NCBI GenBank assembly: GCA_947494995.1
Contig: CANLWY010000003.1
Span: forward strand, 186,001-250,000
Source of the DNA: an uncultured Campylobacterales bacterium
GTDB lineage: Bacteria; Campylobacterota; Campylobacteria; Campylobacterales; Arcobacteraceae
Length of the DNA stretch: 64,000 nt
Reading direction: 5' to 3'
A model generated the notes under the pieces. The model had not been told where the DNA came from, searched no databases, and was given only the letters and a program-made list of their open reading frames with translations. The position numbers were made by a program, and so were the translations under genes. Shown piece by piece: positions 7,796 to 16,678 of the stretch (the first letter of the stretch is position 1; the number at the start of each line of letters is the position of its first letter).

Positions 7796-10156
7796 TTAAC
7801 GTAAGTTTTTATATGTTCTTACTTTAAATGAGTCAACTGATATAACTTCTTGTTTTGTTTTATATGCCTTTAGAAGTTTTTTAGATTCAGCCTCATTTAT
7901 AATCTCTTTTTTTAATGCATTTTCAATAATTTGTTCAATACTTCCTTTTTCAATTGTTTTTTCTTTTATTGCAAATTTAATTCTTGAGAAAATAGTTTCA
8001 CATTCTAGGTTTAATCTATTTGCTTCTTGAAGTTTATTAAATTTATCTCGTTTTTTAGTAGATATAAAGATATTTGAGCTTAGTTCTTTTAAGTTATCTA
8101 TATTTTTCAAACTTTTAACAATTTGTGCATTTAGTTTATCTCCTGATTTTATTCCAATAGCATTTAGTTTAATAAAAGGAATAAACATTCTAAGAATTCC
8201 TATATTATTAAAAATATCTTCTCTTGCTATTTGGATTTGATTAAAGCAATAATGGCAAATATAATCAACTAATACTCTATGCTCTTTATTTTGATTTTTT
8301 TCATACTCTCTTAATGTAGCAGTTATTAAATATGAGTATGAAAGAATATCTCCAAATCTTGCACTGATATTCTCTCTTTTTTTAAGAGCTGGACCAATTA
8401 CTGCAAGAGCTAAATTTGTCAAAAAGGTAAAGTCTGCACTTACCCAGACAAGTTTTTGTTTATATCTTTGAAAATCTCCTTTTGTTCGAATAAAGAAACC
8501 TCGTGTTAGATAATAGACAATTGATTTACAAGAAGCAGAGGTAGCAAGTCCTACATGAGAGAAAAAGGCATCATCAAAACCTATTACATTGTTATCTTTT
8601 AGTGCGTTTATCTGTTTTAAGATATATGGGTGAGATTTTATTAATCCTTGTCCAAACTGCATAAGATTACGTGTTAAGATATTTGCACCTTCAACAGTAA
8701 TTGAAATTGGTAATGCAAAGTATGCATGAGCAAGTAAGTTTTTCTCACCTCTTATAATTGCACTTCCTCCTAAGACGTCCATAGAGTCATTTATAACTTC
8801 TCTAAACTTCTCAGTTGCATGATACTTCATAATTGAGTTTACAACACCAGGTTTTTGCCCATTGTCGATTGCATCAAGAGTATAATTTCTACTTGCATTT
8901 AACATATAAGTAAAGGCTGCAACTTTTGCAATTTTCTCTTCTACTCCTTCAAATTTAGAGATAGATAAACCAAATTGTTCTCTAATATTTGAGTATGAAG
9001 ACACAACATTTAGTGCTAATTTACTACCTCCTAGACTTACACTTGGAAGTGAAATACCACGACCAATAGATAAAGACTCAACAAGCATTTGCCAACCATG
9101 TCCAATACCTTCTTTTTCTCCAATAATATCTTCAAGGTCAATAACTACATCTTTTCCATATAAAGGAGAGTTTACAAAAGGAATTCCTAATGGGTCATGT
9201 CTTTTAGAGTTATCAACACCTTTTAATTTTGGGTTTACAAGTCCAAAGGTAATACCCAAGTCCTCTTTTTCTCCTAATAGATGTTCTGGGTCATATAGTC
9301 TAAATGCAAGTCCTATAAGGGTTGCTACATTTCCTAAAGTGATATACCTTTTTTCAAAATTTAATCTTATTTTAGTTTTTCCATCCTCATCTTTAAATAA
9401 AACACCATTTGATGTTAAAGAGGTTGCATCACTACCTGCATTTGGTTCAGTAAGACCAAAGCAAGGAACAAGTTTACCATTTGCTAAATCTTCTAGATAT
9501 TTGTCTTTTTGAGCTGACGTACCATGTTTTAGTATAAGTTCTGCAGGTCCAAGTGAGTTTGGAACCATAACTGTAATAGCTAAAACTTGTGATCTTGATA
9601 CAAGTCTTTCAATAATATGTGAATGAGCAGTTGCCGAAAACCCTAATCCCCCATACTCTTTTGGAATAATCATACCAAAGAATTTTTTCTCTTTTATAAA
9701 CTGCCAAACTTCAGGGCTTAAGTCTCTATCTTGAAAGATTTGCCAATCCGTTGTCATCTCACAAAGTTCATTTACTTCATTATCTAAGAAAGCTTGTTCT
9801 TCTTCTGTAAGTTTAGTTATTTTCTCAGAACTTATTTCATCAAAATCAACTTTTGCCTCAAAGAAGTTTGACTCAACCCAGTTTGTTCCAGCTTGAAGGG
9901 CTGCTTCTTCTGTAGGGGAGATTTTAGGCATTAATCCATTTTTATTTATAAAGTTAACTAACTTAGTAGTTATAAATTTAATTCGCAAGCTTTTTACACT
10001 AAGAATTAGACCAATAGCAATTATTAATGGCCAAAAGAAAAATGATATATCAAAAAACACAAAGGCATAAACAGCTGCTATAATCAAGCCAAATTTAATT
10101 GGGAAGGAATAAAATCCTAATGCTAATAAAAGCATCAAAAATACTAAAGTTTCCAT
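7796..10156 (-). CDS. fadE: Acyl-CoA dehydrogenase, FadE type
   Basis: A 786-residue FAD-dependent acyl-CoA dehydrogenase of the large FadE type, catalysing the first beta-oxidation step (acyl-CoA to trans-2-enoyl-CoA). Residues 1-70 form hydrophobic segments, suggesting membrane attachment as in E. coli FadE. The central dehydrogenase core has CFGLTEPNAGSDA (substrate/FAD region) and SIGRGISLPS, and a long C-terminal domain of the FadE (DUF1974) type follows. The start overlaps the end of fadJ by 13 bases, so translation is probably coupled. Electron acceptor would be an ETF or the quinone pool; no ETF genes are in the window. Confidence 0.92.
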   Translation of the reverse strand: METLVFLMLLLALGFYSFPIKFGLIIAAVYAFVFFDISFFFWPLIIAIGLILSVKSLRIKFITTKLVNFINKNGLMPKISPTEEAALQAGTNWVESNFFEAKVDFDEISSEKITKLTEEEQAFLDNEVNELCEMTTDWQIFQDRDLSPEVWQFIKEKKFFGMIIPKEYGGLGFSATAHSHIIERLVSRSQVLAITVMVPNSLGPAELILKHGTSAQKDKYLEDLANGKLVPCFGLTEPNAGSDATSLTSNGVLFKDEDGKTKIRLNFEKRYITLGNVATLIGLAFRLYDPEHLLGEKEDLGITFGLVNPKLKGVDNSKRHDPLGIPFVNSPLYGKDVVIDLEDIIGEKEGIGHGWQMLVESLSIGRGISLPSVSLGGSKLALNVVSSYSNIREQFGLSISKFEGVEEKIAKVAAFTYMLNASRNYTLDAIDNGQKPGVVNSIMKYHATEKFREVINDSMDVLGGSAIIRGEKNLLAHAYFALPISITVEGANILTRNLMQFGQGLIKSHPYILKQINALKDNNVIGFDDAFFSHVGLATSASCKSIVYYLTRGFFIRTKGDFQRYKQKLVWVSADFTFLTNLALAVIGPALKKRENISARFGDILSYSYLITATLREYEKNQNKEHRVLVDYICHYCFNQIQIAREDIFNNIGILRMFIPFIKLNAIGIKSGDKLNAQIVKSLKNIDNLKELSSNIFISTKKRDKFNKLQEANRLNLECETIFSRIKFAIKEKTIEKGSIEQIIENALKKEIINEAESKKLLKAYKTKQEVISVDSFKVRTYKNLR

Positions 10157-12261
10157 AATTCTTCTCCTGTTTTAAAATCTTTTTTCTCTTTTACTAATTT
10201 TTTTAATAAATCACTTGGTTCAAAACGTTTTCCATATCTTGCTTTTAAGTTATTTAAATTATTTAAGACATTCTCTAATCCAACATCATTTGCATAATTT
10301 AAAATACCTCCTTTATAAGGAGGGAATCCTGCACCTGCAATAAGTGCAAAGTTGATGACTTGTGCATCTTCGACAACCCCTTCTTCTAAACATCTAGAAG
10401 CTTCATTTATCATAATATAGATACACCTTTGGATAATCTGCTCATCACTAAACTGTCTATTCATATTAAAAGGTTCAGAAACTTCATAGTTTACTTTTTT
10501 TAATTTTCCTTTATGTATATAAAAACCTTTACCACTTTTTACGCCAAGTAGTTTTAAGTCTTCGTAAACTCTTTTTACAATAGGTGCTATAGGCATTCTA
10601 TCTCCATATGCATCATTTAATATTTTTGATACCTTGTATCCTATATCAATACCTACAGTATCAGCAAGGGTAAATGGTCCCATAGGCATACCAAATTCTT
10701 TTAATACTTTATCAATTTTTTTGACATGTGAGCCTTCTTCTAAAATAAATGCAGCTTCATTTAAATAAGGAAGTAAAATTCTATTTACAATAAATCCTGC
10801 ACAGTCTCCTACAACTATTGGAGTTTTACCACATGAAACAAGAAGCTCTGTGACTCTATTGATAGTTTTTTTACTTGTTTTAGAAGCTGGTATAATCTCA
10901 ACAAGAGGCATCATATTTACAGGATTAAAAAAGTGAACTCCAACAAAGTTTTTTTTGTTTACAAGTTCAGAAGAAAGTTTTTCTATAGAAATTGATGAGG
11001 TATTAGTTGCAATTATTGAGTCTTTGTCTAAAACTTTTTCAAGTTCTGAAAAAGTATCTTTTTTTGCTTTTTCATCTTCTATAATTGCTTCTAATGCTAA
11101 TTCAATATTTTGCATTCCATTATACTTATCTGTATAAGAGATTTTATTTAGTTTAAACTCAACTTGGTTTTTAGTCATTGACCTTCTTCTAAGACTTGAA
11201 TCATAAAGTTTTGCAACACTTTTTATAATTGAGCTTACTTGTTCTAATTTTCGTACCTTTACTCTAACTTCATTTAAAAACTTTGTAAATAACCAAATAA
11301 TACCTTTTCCCATAACTCCATTACCAATAACAGTGACATTTGAAATAGGTTTATCTGTTTTTGTAAAAGCTTTATTAAATTTTTCAAACATAAAGAAAAG
11401 TTCAATCATATATTTTGATTCTTTTGTTGAAGCAAGTTTAGAAAATGCTCTTGCTTCTATTTCAATACCCTCTTCATACTCTTTGTCAAATGTTTGTTTG
11501 ATTACTTCTAAAGCCATATATGGTGCATTGAAATCTCTATTAACTTTTTTTTCAATAGTTTTTAAAGTTTTATAATAAACAATCTCTTTTGTAAGCCAAT
11601 TACTTTGTAAAAGATTGTTAATAAAGCCTAGTTTTTTTCTTTTTATTTTCTTATCAATAGCTTTTTGAATAAATGCTAATAGTTTAAACTTCTTTTGTCC
11701 ATTATCAAATATTTCATCTACTAATCCAACTCTTAAAGCTTTTTTAGCATCTAGATTTTTTCCTGTAAGTATCATATCAAGGCTATTAATAAGACCAATT
11801 ACTTTAGGGGCTCGTTGTGTTCCTCCAAGACCTGGGAAAAAACCAAGTTTAATTTCTGGAAAAGCAAGTTTTGTTTTTACATTTGTTGTTGCTACTCTAT
11901 AATCACAAGCTAGGGCTAACTCCAATCCTCCACCCATGCATGCTCCGTTAATGTATGCAATTGTAGGAAAAGGAAGATTTTCAAGCTTCTCAAAAATTTT
12001 ATCACCTTTAATTATTTGTGAATAGACTTCTTCTTCTGTTTTAAAAGCTTCAATCTCTTTGATATCAGCTCCAGCAATAAAGATATTCTCTTTTGAACTA
12101 TCAATTACAAGGGCTTCTATAGAGTTAATCTCTTTTATTTCATTTAAAGTTTTATCTAATTCATTTAAGACTTTAAAAGATAGTTTATTTACTTTTTCTT
12201 TTACTAGATTAAATGTAATTGTTGCAATACCGTTTTCTATTTGTAAATCTAAATTTGCCAT
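10144..12261 (-). CDS. fadJ: Beta-oxidation multifunctional protein (enoyl-CoA hydratase / 3-hydroxyacyl-CoA dehydrogenase)
   Basis: A 705-residue FadJ/FadB-type fusion. The N-terminal crotonase domain has the oxyanion-hole block IAGADIKEIEAF and GACMGGGLELALACDY, and the family Glu pair region FPEIKLGFFPGLGGTQR. The NAD-binding hydroxyacyl-CoA dehydrogenase part starts near 325 (VIGNGVMGKGI), contains FVGVHFFNPVNMMPLVEI, and has a C-terminal domain with GFIVNRILLPY. The length fits FadJ. GGAGGTG sits directly upstream of ATG 12261, so the upstream in-frame ATG at 12318 inside fadI is rejected. It lies one base after the fadI stop region. Confidence 0.93.
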   Translation of the reverse strand: MANLDLQIENGIATITFNLVKEKVNKLSFKVLNELDKTLNEIKEINSIEALVIDSSKENIFIAGADIKEIEAFKTEEEVYSQIIKGDKIFEKLENLPFPTIAYINGACMGGGLELALACDYRVATTNVKTKLAFPEIKLGFFPGLGGTQRAPKVIGLINSLDMILTGKNLDAKKALRVGLVDEIFDNGQKKFKLLAFIQKAIDKKIKRKKLGFINNLLQSNWLTKEIVYYKTLKTIEKKVNRDFNAPYMALEVIKQTFDKEYEEGIEIEARAFSKLASTKESKYMIELFFMFEKFNKAFTKTDKPISNVTVIGNGVMGKGIIWLFTKFLNEVRVKVRKLEQVSSIIKSVAKLYDSSLRRRSMTKNQVEFKLNKISYTDKYNGMQNIELALEAIIEDEKAKKDTFSELEKVLDKDSIIATNTSSISIEKLSSELVNKKNFVGVHFFNPVNMMPLVEIIPASKTSKKTINRVTELLVSCGKTPIVVGDCAGFIVNRILLPYLNEAAFILEEGSHVKKIDKVLKEFGMPMGPFTLADTVGIDIGYKVSKILNDAYGDRMPIAPIVKRVYEDLKLLGVKSGKGFYIHKGKLKKVNYEVSEPFNMNRQFSDEQIIQRCIYIMINEASRCLEEGVVEDAQVINFALIAGAGFPPYKGGILNYANDVGLENVLNNLNNLKARYGKRFEPSDLLKKLVKEKKDFKTGEELWKL

Positions 12262-12262
12262 T

Positions 12263-13534
12263 TTACACCTCCAATAAAAATGAAGCACCTTGTCCACCAC
12301 CAATACATAGTGTGGCAAGTCCCGTTTTTAAATTTCTTCTTTTTAGCTCTTTAAGTGTATGAAGAACAATTCTTGCTCCACTCATACCTACTGGATGACC
12401 TAAAGCAATAGCTCCTCCATTTACATTTAATATATCTGTATTAATCTCTCCTAAAGCAGAAGTACCAAACTCTTTTTTGAAGAATTTTTCTGATTTAAAA
12501 GCTTCTAGATTTGCTATTACTTGTGCTGAGAAAGCTTCATTTAATTCAATTAAATCAATATCGTCTAAGACTAAACCTGTTTTATCAAATAGTTTTTTTG
12601 TAGCAAATACTGGACCTAAACCCATTCTTGAAGCTTCAAGACCTGCATAGGAGTAGTTACTTATAAAACCTAGTGGTTCAATTCCCATCTGTTTTGCTTT
12701 CTCTTCTGTTGTTAAAATCATTATTGCCGCACCATCTGATACTTGTGATGAATTACCTGCTGTAACAGTTCCATTTCTATCAAATATTGTTCGTAATTTT
12801 TCTAAGGCTTGAATTGTTTGATCAAATCTAACTCCATCATCATCAATGATTGAAGACTCCTTTGTCATAATAGGATGAATTTCCTCTTTAAATATTCCAC
12901 TTTCAATTGCTTTTTGTGCTTTTAGATGAGAATTTAAAGCGTATTCATCTTGTGCTTTTCTAGATATATTAAACTCATTTGCAAGATTCTCAGCTGTTAT
13001 TCCCATGATCTTTCCAGAAATAGGATCTGTAAGTCCAGCAAGAAGACCAATTATAGGTTTTAGAAAGTTTGGTCTAAAACTTGCAAGAATTTTTATTTTC
13101 TCACTTGTGGATTTTGCATAGGTAAGTTTTGTTAAAAAGTTTTTAAATTGATCATTATAAAATAGGGGAATATTACTCATGGATTCAACTCCTCCTGCTA
13201 GATAAAGCTCTCCTTGATTAGTTTCTATTTTCTCAATAGAAGAAGAGAGAGCTTGCATCCCAGAGGCACAGTTTCTATGAACAGTGTATGCTATTGTACT
13301 TTGTGGAAAACCAGCTTTTATTGCAAGAACTCTTGCAATGTTTGCCGCATTTCCAGGTTGAGCTACATTTCCAATTATAACTTCATCAAATTCTTCATAG
13401 TCAAATTTATTTCTAAGTACCAACTCTTTTGCAATTATTGCACCTAAGTTATCTGCACTTACACTATTTAGTTTACCATTAGCCTTTGCAATAGGACTTC
13501 TTAATCCATCAATTACAGCGATTCTTCTTTTCAT
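12263..13534 (-). CDS. fadI: Acetyl-CoA C-acyltransferase (3-ketoacyl-CoA thiolase)
   Basis: A 423-residue thiolase that cleaves 3-ketoacyl-CoA to acetyl-CoA and a shortened acyl-CoA. The acylated Cys is in NCASGMQALSSSI, the catalytic His in NGGAIALGHPVGMSG, and the second Cys in LCIGGGQGASFLLEV at the C-terminus, all intact. Length and pairing with the downstream fadJ gene match the FadI-FadJ arrangement. It follows fadD by nine bases within the same minus-strand operon. Confidence 0.93.
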   Translation of the reverse strand: MKRRIAVIDGLRSPIAKANGKLNSVSADNLGAIIAKELVLRNKFDYEEFDEVIIGNVAQPGNAANIARVLAIKAGFPQSTIAYTVHRNCASGMQALSSSIEKIETNQGELYLAGGVESMSNIPLFYNDQFKNFLTKLTYAKSTSEKIKILASFRPNFLKPIIGLLAGLTDPISGKIMGITAENLANEFNISRKAQDEYALNSHLKAQKAIESGIFKEEIHPIMTKESSIIDDDGVRFDQTIQALEKLRTIFDRNGTVTAGNSSQVSDGAAIMILTTEEKAKQMGIEPLGFISNYSYAGLEASRMGLGPVFATKKLFDKTGLVLDDIDLIELNEAFSAQVIANLEAFKSEKFFKKEFGTSALGEINTDILNVNGGAIALGHPVGMSGARIVLHTLKELKRRNLKTGLATLCIGGGQGASFLLEV

Positions 13535-13543
13535 GATAAACTC

Positions 13544-15262
13544 CTAGTACATTTTATTAATTAATTCTTCATATTTTTTTTCAATAACACTTCGACAGAT
13601 TTTCATTGAAGGGGTTAATTCTCCTCCTTCAATGGAGATATCTGTTGTTATAATTGTATATTGAACAACTTTTTCCCATTCATTTAATTTTTCATTTATT
13701 TTTTCTATATCTTTTTTAATTGAGTCATGAACTCTTTTTTGATTGTAGTACTCTTCAAGTGTAAAGTTTTTATTCTCATTGTCATTATTATAAATATCTT
13801 TATCTACAAAAAGAAGAGTAGTTACATATTTTTGATTATTTGCAATAACTGTTGCAAACTCTACAAATCTATTTTTTGATAATTCTTGTTCTATTGGAAT
13901 TGTAGATACATAGTTTCCTGTAGATAGTTTATATATATCTTTTTTTCTTGATTTTATAAATATATATCCATCATCATCTATGCAAGCTAGATCTCCTGTA
14001 TGAAGCCAACCATCTTTATCTATCGTTTGAAAAGTAAGTTCTTTGTTGTTTAAATATCCTTTCATAATTGATGGGCCACGTGCAAGAAGTTCATCATTTA
14101 CTATTTTTACTTCTACACTAGGAATAGTTTTCCCACTTGAACCTATTTTATTGTTTTGTGGATAATTAGTTGAAATTACAGGAGAACTTTCTGTGAGTCC
14201 ATATCCTTGAAAAATAGGAATCCCAATATTTACAAAAAATTGTGCGATCTCCTTGTTTAATGGTGCTCCACCACTAACAAGAGTATCCAATCTTCCTCCA
14301 AAAATATCTCTTAGTTTACTGTATACTATTTTGTCATATATTTTAAAAAATATTGAATCTTTTTTCATCTCTTTATTTTGTGCATATTCAAATGCTTTTT
14401 TTGCAATAAATTTAGATATAAAAGGTTTATTATCAATATTAATTTTAATTTTAAAATATATCTTTTCTAATAGTCTTGGAACTGCTGTCATCATAGTTGG
14501 TTGAACTACTTTAAGAAGATTACTAACATTTGTTATTTCATCTACGAAATAGATTGATACTCCACGATTAAGATAAAAACTCATTACCATTCTCTCAAAA
14601 ATATGAGCTAGAGGAAGTAAAGATAATATCACTTCACTTTGAGGTAAAGGGAAAAAAGAGTTTACATCATGTATTTGATTTATGATATTCTTATGTGTTA
14701 GCATAACTCCTTTTGGAGTCCCTGTATTTCCACTTGTATATATGATTGAGAATATGTCATTTTCATTAGGAACATTTTGTTCTAAGTCTAAAATATCACA
14801 TTTTACAGCTTCCATCATAAATATGTCATCAAGGTTATAAAAACCTTCTTCTTTGATACAAAAGTTGTGGGTAATAAATGTCACATGATTTTTTATATCA
14901 TCAATTCTTTCTTGGGAATCAATAAAAACATATCTTATTCTTGAGTCTTGAATTTGAAAGTTTAAGTTTTGTGTTGAAATATTATCAAAAATTGGAACAG
15001 AGATTGCACCTATTTTATGAATTGCAAAATCAAATATCAACCAAAAAGGAGATGATTTTGCAAAAATTGCAACTGTATCATGTTTTTTTATACCCATTTT
15101 TTTTAGGGTAATTGCAAGACAAATTACTTTTTGATTAAACTCATCTACACTAATAGATTTATATTCACCATTTTGTAAATAGTTTAAAAAAGTTTTATTT
15201 GTATAGTTACCAACTATAAAGTCAAACAATTCATTATAAGTTTTAAAGTTATATGAGAACAT
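13544..15262 (-). CDS. fadD: Long-chain fatty-acid-CoA ligase
   Basis: A 572-residue AMP-forming acyl-CoA synthetase of the long-chain (FAA1/FadD15-like) type. The P-loop is IYTSGNTGTPKGVMLTHKN, the A5 motif is QGYGLTESSPV, the A7/A8 region is WLHTGDLACIDDDGYIFI, and KKDIYKLSTGNYVS follows. It activates free fatty acids with ATP and CoA and is the first gene of the beta-oxidation operon. GGAGG lies upstream of ATG 15262; an alternative in-frame ATG at 15283 would add seven residues and lacks a ribosome site. Being the entry gene, its upstream region (15263-15475) should hold the operon control sites. Confidence 0.92.
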   Translation of the reverse strand: MFSYNFKTYNELFDFIVGNYTNKTFLNYLQNGEYKSISVDEFNQKVICLAITLKKMGIKKHDTVAIFAKSSPFWLIFDFAIHKIGAISVPIFDNISTQNLNFQIQDSRIRYVFIDSQERIDDIKNHVTFITHNFCIKEEGFYNLDDIFMMEAVKCDILDLEQNVPNENDIFSIIYTSGNTGTPKGVMLTHKNIINQIHDVNSFFPLPQSEVILSLLPLAHIFERMVMSFYLNRGVSIYFVDEITNVSNLLKVVQPTMMTAVPRLLEKIYFKIKINIDNKPFISKFIAKKAFEYAQNKEMKKDSIFFKIYDKIVYSKLRDIFGGRLDTLVSGGAPLNKEIAQFFVNIGIPIFQGYGLTESSPVISTNYPQNNKIGSSGKTIPSVEVKIVNDELLARGPSIMKGYLNNKELTFQTIDKDGWLHTGDLACIDDDGYIFIKSRKKDIYKLSTGNYVSTIPIEQELSKNRFVEFATVIANNQKYVTTLLFVDKDIYNNDNENKNFTLEEYYNQKRVHDSIKKDIEKINEKLNEWEKVVQYTIITTDISIEGGELTPSMKICRSVIEKKYEELINKMY

Positions 15263-15298
15263 TATTTCCTCCTTTATAACCATCTATGTAATTTTAAC

Positions 15299-15304
15299 AT
15301 TATA
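15299..15304 (-). promoter_or_regulatory. Possible -10 element of the fad operon
   Basis: On the minus strand TATAAT occurs about 37 bases upstream of the fadD ATG (15262). No convincing -35 hexamer is seen, which is common in Campylobacterota. The rest of the 15305-15475 divergent gap is very AT-rich; I see no clear operator in it. Confidence 0.4.
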
Positions 15305-15487
15305 ATAAAATCTAAAAAGAAATAATTTTATTACGTTCAAAATTTAAGTTTAAAATTATAATATTTATACTTATAACATAAAATTAAAGGATTTCATAAT
15401 TATAAAAAGATAAAAGCTTATCTTAGTAATGAAATAAAAGTATATTATGATAAAATAATCAATATATTATTAATAATGAGGTTTTTA

Positions 15488-16363
15488 GTGAAATATATAA
15501 TTTTTTTTATTTTATCTACTTTTTTATATGCAAATGAAAACTATACATATAATGTAAAATTTGGTTTTCTGTATAAAGGAACAATTCTTTCAAACTTTAA
15601 GGATGCACGTAGTTATTTAACTAAATGGCTAAATGAAATAGCAATTATTGATAATGGAAAAGTTGATGTTAAATATTATCCTGATTCTAAATCATTATAT
15701 AAAGACTATAAAGAAAATGATCTAGATATGATAGTTTTAAATTTAGATTTTTTCTTTGAAAATAAAGAAGAAATAGACTCTATTTCAACAAATTATTGGA
15801 CCTTGTTATACAATGATGTTAAATTAAAACAATTATATTTGATTTCACACAAGTCTTTAAACATTAAAGATTTTAAAGATTTAAAAGGTAAAAATTTAAC
15901 TTTAAAGGCTGAGGATATTGCATCATTAAATTGGCTTAATAAAAATTCATTATTATCTAGTAGAAAAACATATTTGGATTTATTAAAAGATGTATCGTAT
16001 ACTGATAAGGAATCAAGAAATGTACTTAATGTTTATTTTAAAAAAACAGATGCCTCTATTGTATCTAAAGGTGTTTGGGATAATATGATAGAACTAAACC
16101 CTTCTATAAAGAAAAAAGTTGAAGTAATTAAAAAATCAAAAAAAATTCATCTTCCATTTATTGGTGTATTCTCAAAAAATGCAAATAAAATAGGGAAAGA
16201 GTCTTTTATTCGTTTAAGTAAAGATATTCAACAACTTGAAGGAGGAGATCAAATATCAAAACTTTTAAAATTTGATAAACTTACCTGGCTTGAAAATAAG
16301 GACTTAGAAGAGTTAAAAAAATATTATGATGAATATTTTAAATTAAAGAATAAATATAAATAA
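15488..16363 (+). CDS. PhnD-like periplasmic substrate-binding protein
   Basis: A secreted binding protein of about 291 residues with a signal peptide (VKYIIFFILSTFLYA) and the PhnD/SsuA-type type-2 periplasmic-binding fold: strand VKFGFLYKGT at the start, DLDMIVLNLDFFF in lobe 1 and LKGKNLTLKAEDIAS at the crossover. No permease or ATPase gene lies next to it, so it may serve as a stand-alone sensor rather than a transporter part. ATG 15476 is the longest start, but GAGG at 15478-15481 is correctly spaced for GTG 15488. Single gene; ligand unknown. Confidence 0.65.
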   Translation: MKYIIFFILSTFLYANENYTYNVKFGFLYKGTILSNFKDARSYLTKWLNEIAIIDNGKVDVKYYPDSKSLYKDYKENDLDMIVLNLDFFFENKEEIDSISTNYWTLLYNDVKLKQLYLISHKSLNIKDFKDLKGKNLTLKAEDIASLNWLNKNSLLSSRKTYLDLLKDVSYTDKESRNVLNVYFKKTDASIVSKGVWDNMIELNPSIKKKVEVIKKSKKIHLPFIGVFSKNANKIGKESFIRLSKDIQQLEGGDQISKLLKFDKLTWLENKDLEELKKYYDEYFKLKNKYK

Positions 16364-16408
16364 TAAACTCTTCAATTAATTTAATAATTTAAGCTAAAAA
16401 TTATAATG

Positions 16409-16622
16409 TGTACATTTTTGAAATTAATGTACTAAAATTGTACATTTTGAAAATGAAAAATCTATATAGACTTTTAAAGTATTAGTTCTCTTTAATCCTT
16501 CAAAATATAAAAAAATGCAGAGAACACAGACCTTTTGTCTGATATAAGGAAGTTTTTTATTACTTTTTGTAACTTTTATTATCATAATAAAAAATTGTAT
16601 ACTACTTTACAAAAACTGTACA
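16409..16622 (+). repeat. Three TGTACATTT repeats upstream of acnB
   Basis: In the 315-base gap before acnB, TGTACATTT occurs at 16409, 16439 and 16617; the first two are exactly 30 bases apart and share TGTACATTTT followed by a GAAA-containing tail. The second also forms an inverted repeat, AATGTAC / GTACATT (16426-16446). The third overlaps the likely -35 region of the acnB promoter. This is the pattern of a regulator-binding region. The gap also holds a small stem CAGAC/GTCTG (16527-16541). No gene is visible in it. Confidence 0.55.
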
Positions 16623-16650
16623 TTTACCATTAAGAACATTATGCTATACT
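16622..16650 (+). promoter_or_regulatory. acnB promoter
   Basis: TATACT (16645-16650), preceded by TGC as an extended -10, lies 28 bases upstream of the acnB ATG. A weak -35 (TTTACC, 16623-16628) is immediately adjacent to the third TGTACA repeat, so a protein bound there would touch RNA polymerase. Confidence 0.55.
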
Positions 16651-16678
16651 AAAGCTACAAATTTATTAGGAGATGTAT

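Noticed and set aside
16527-16541. CAGAC/GTCTG stem as a terminator or small RNA
   Set aside because: Only five base pairs and no adjacent T-run; too weak to call, though it lies in a long untranslated region upstream of acnB.
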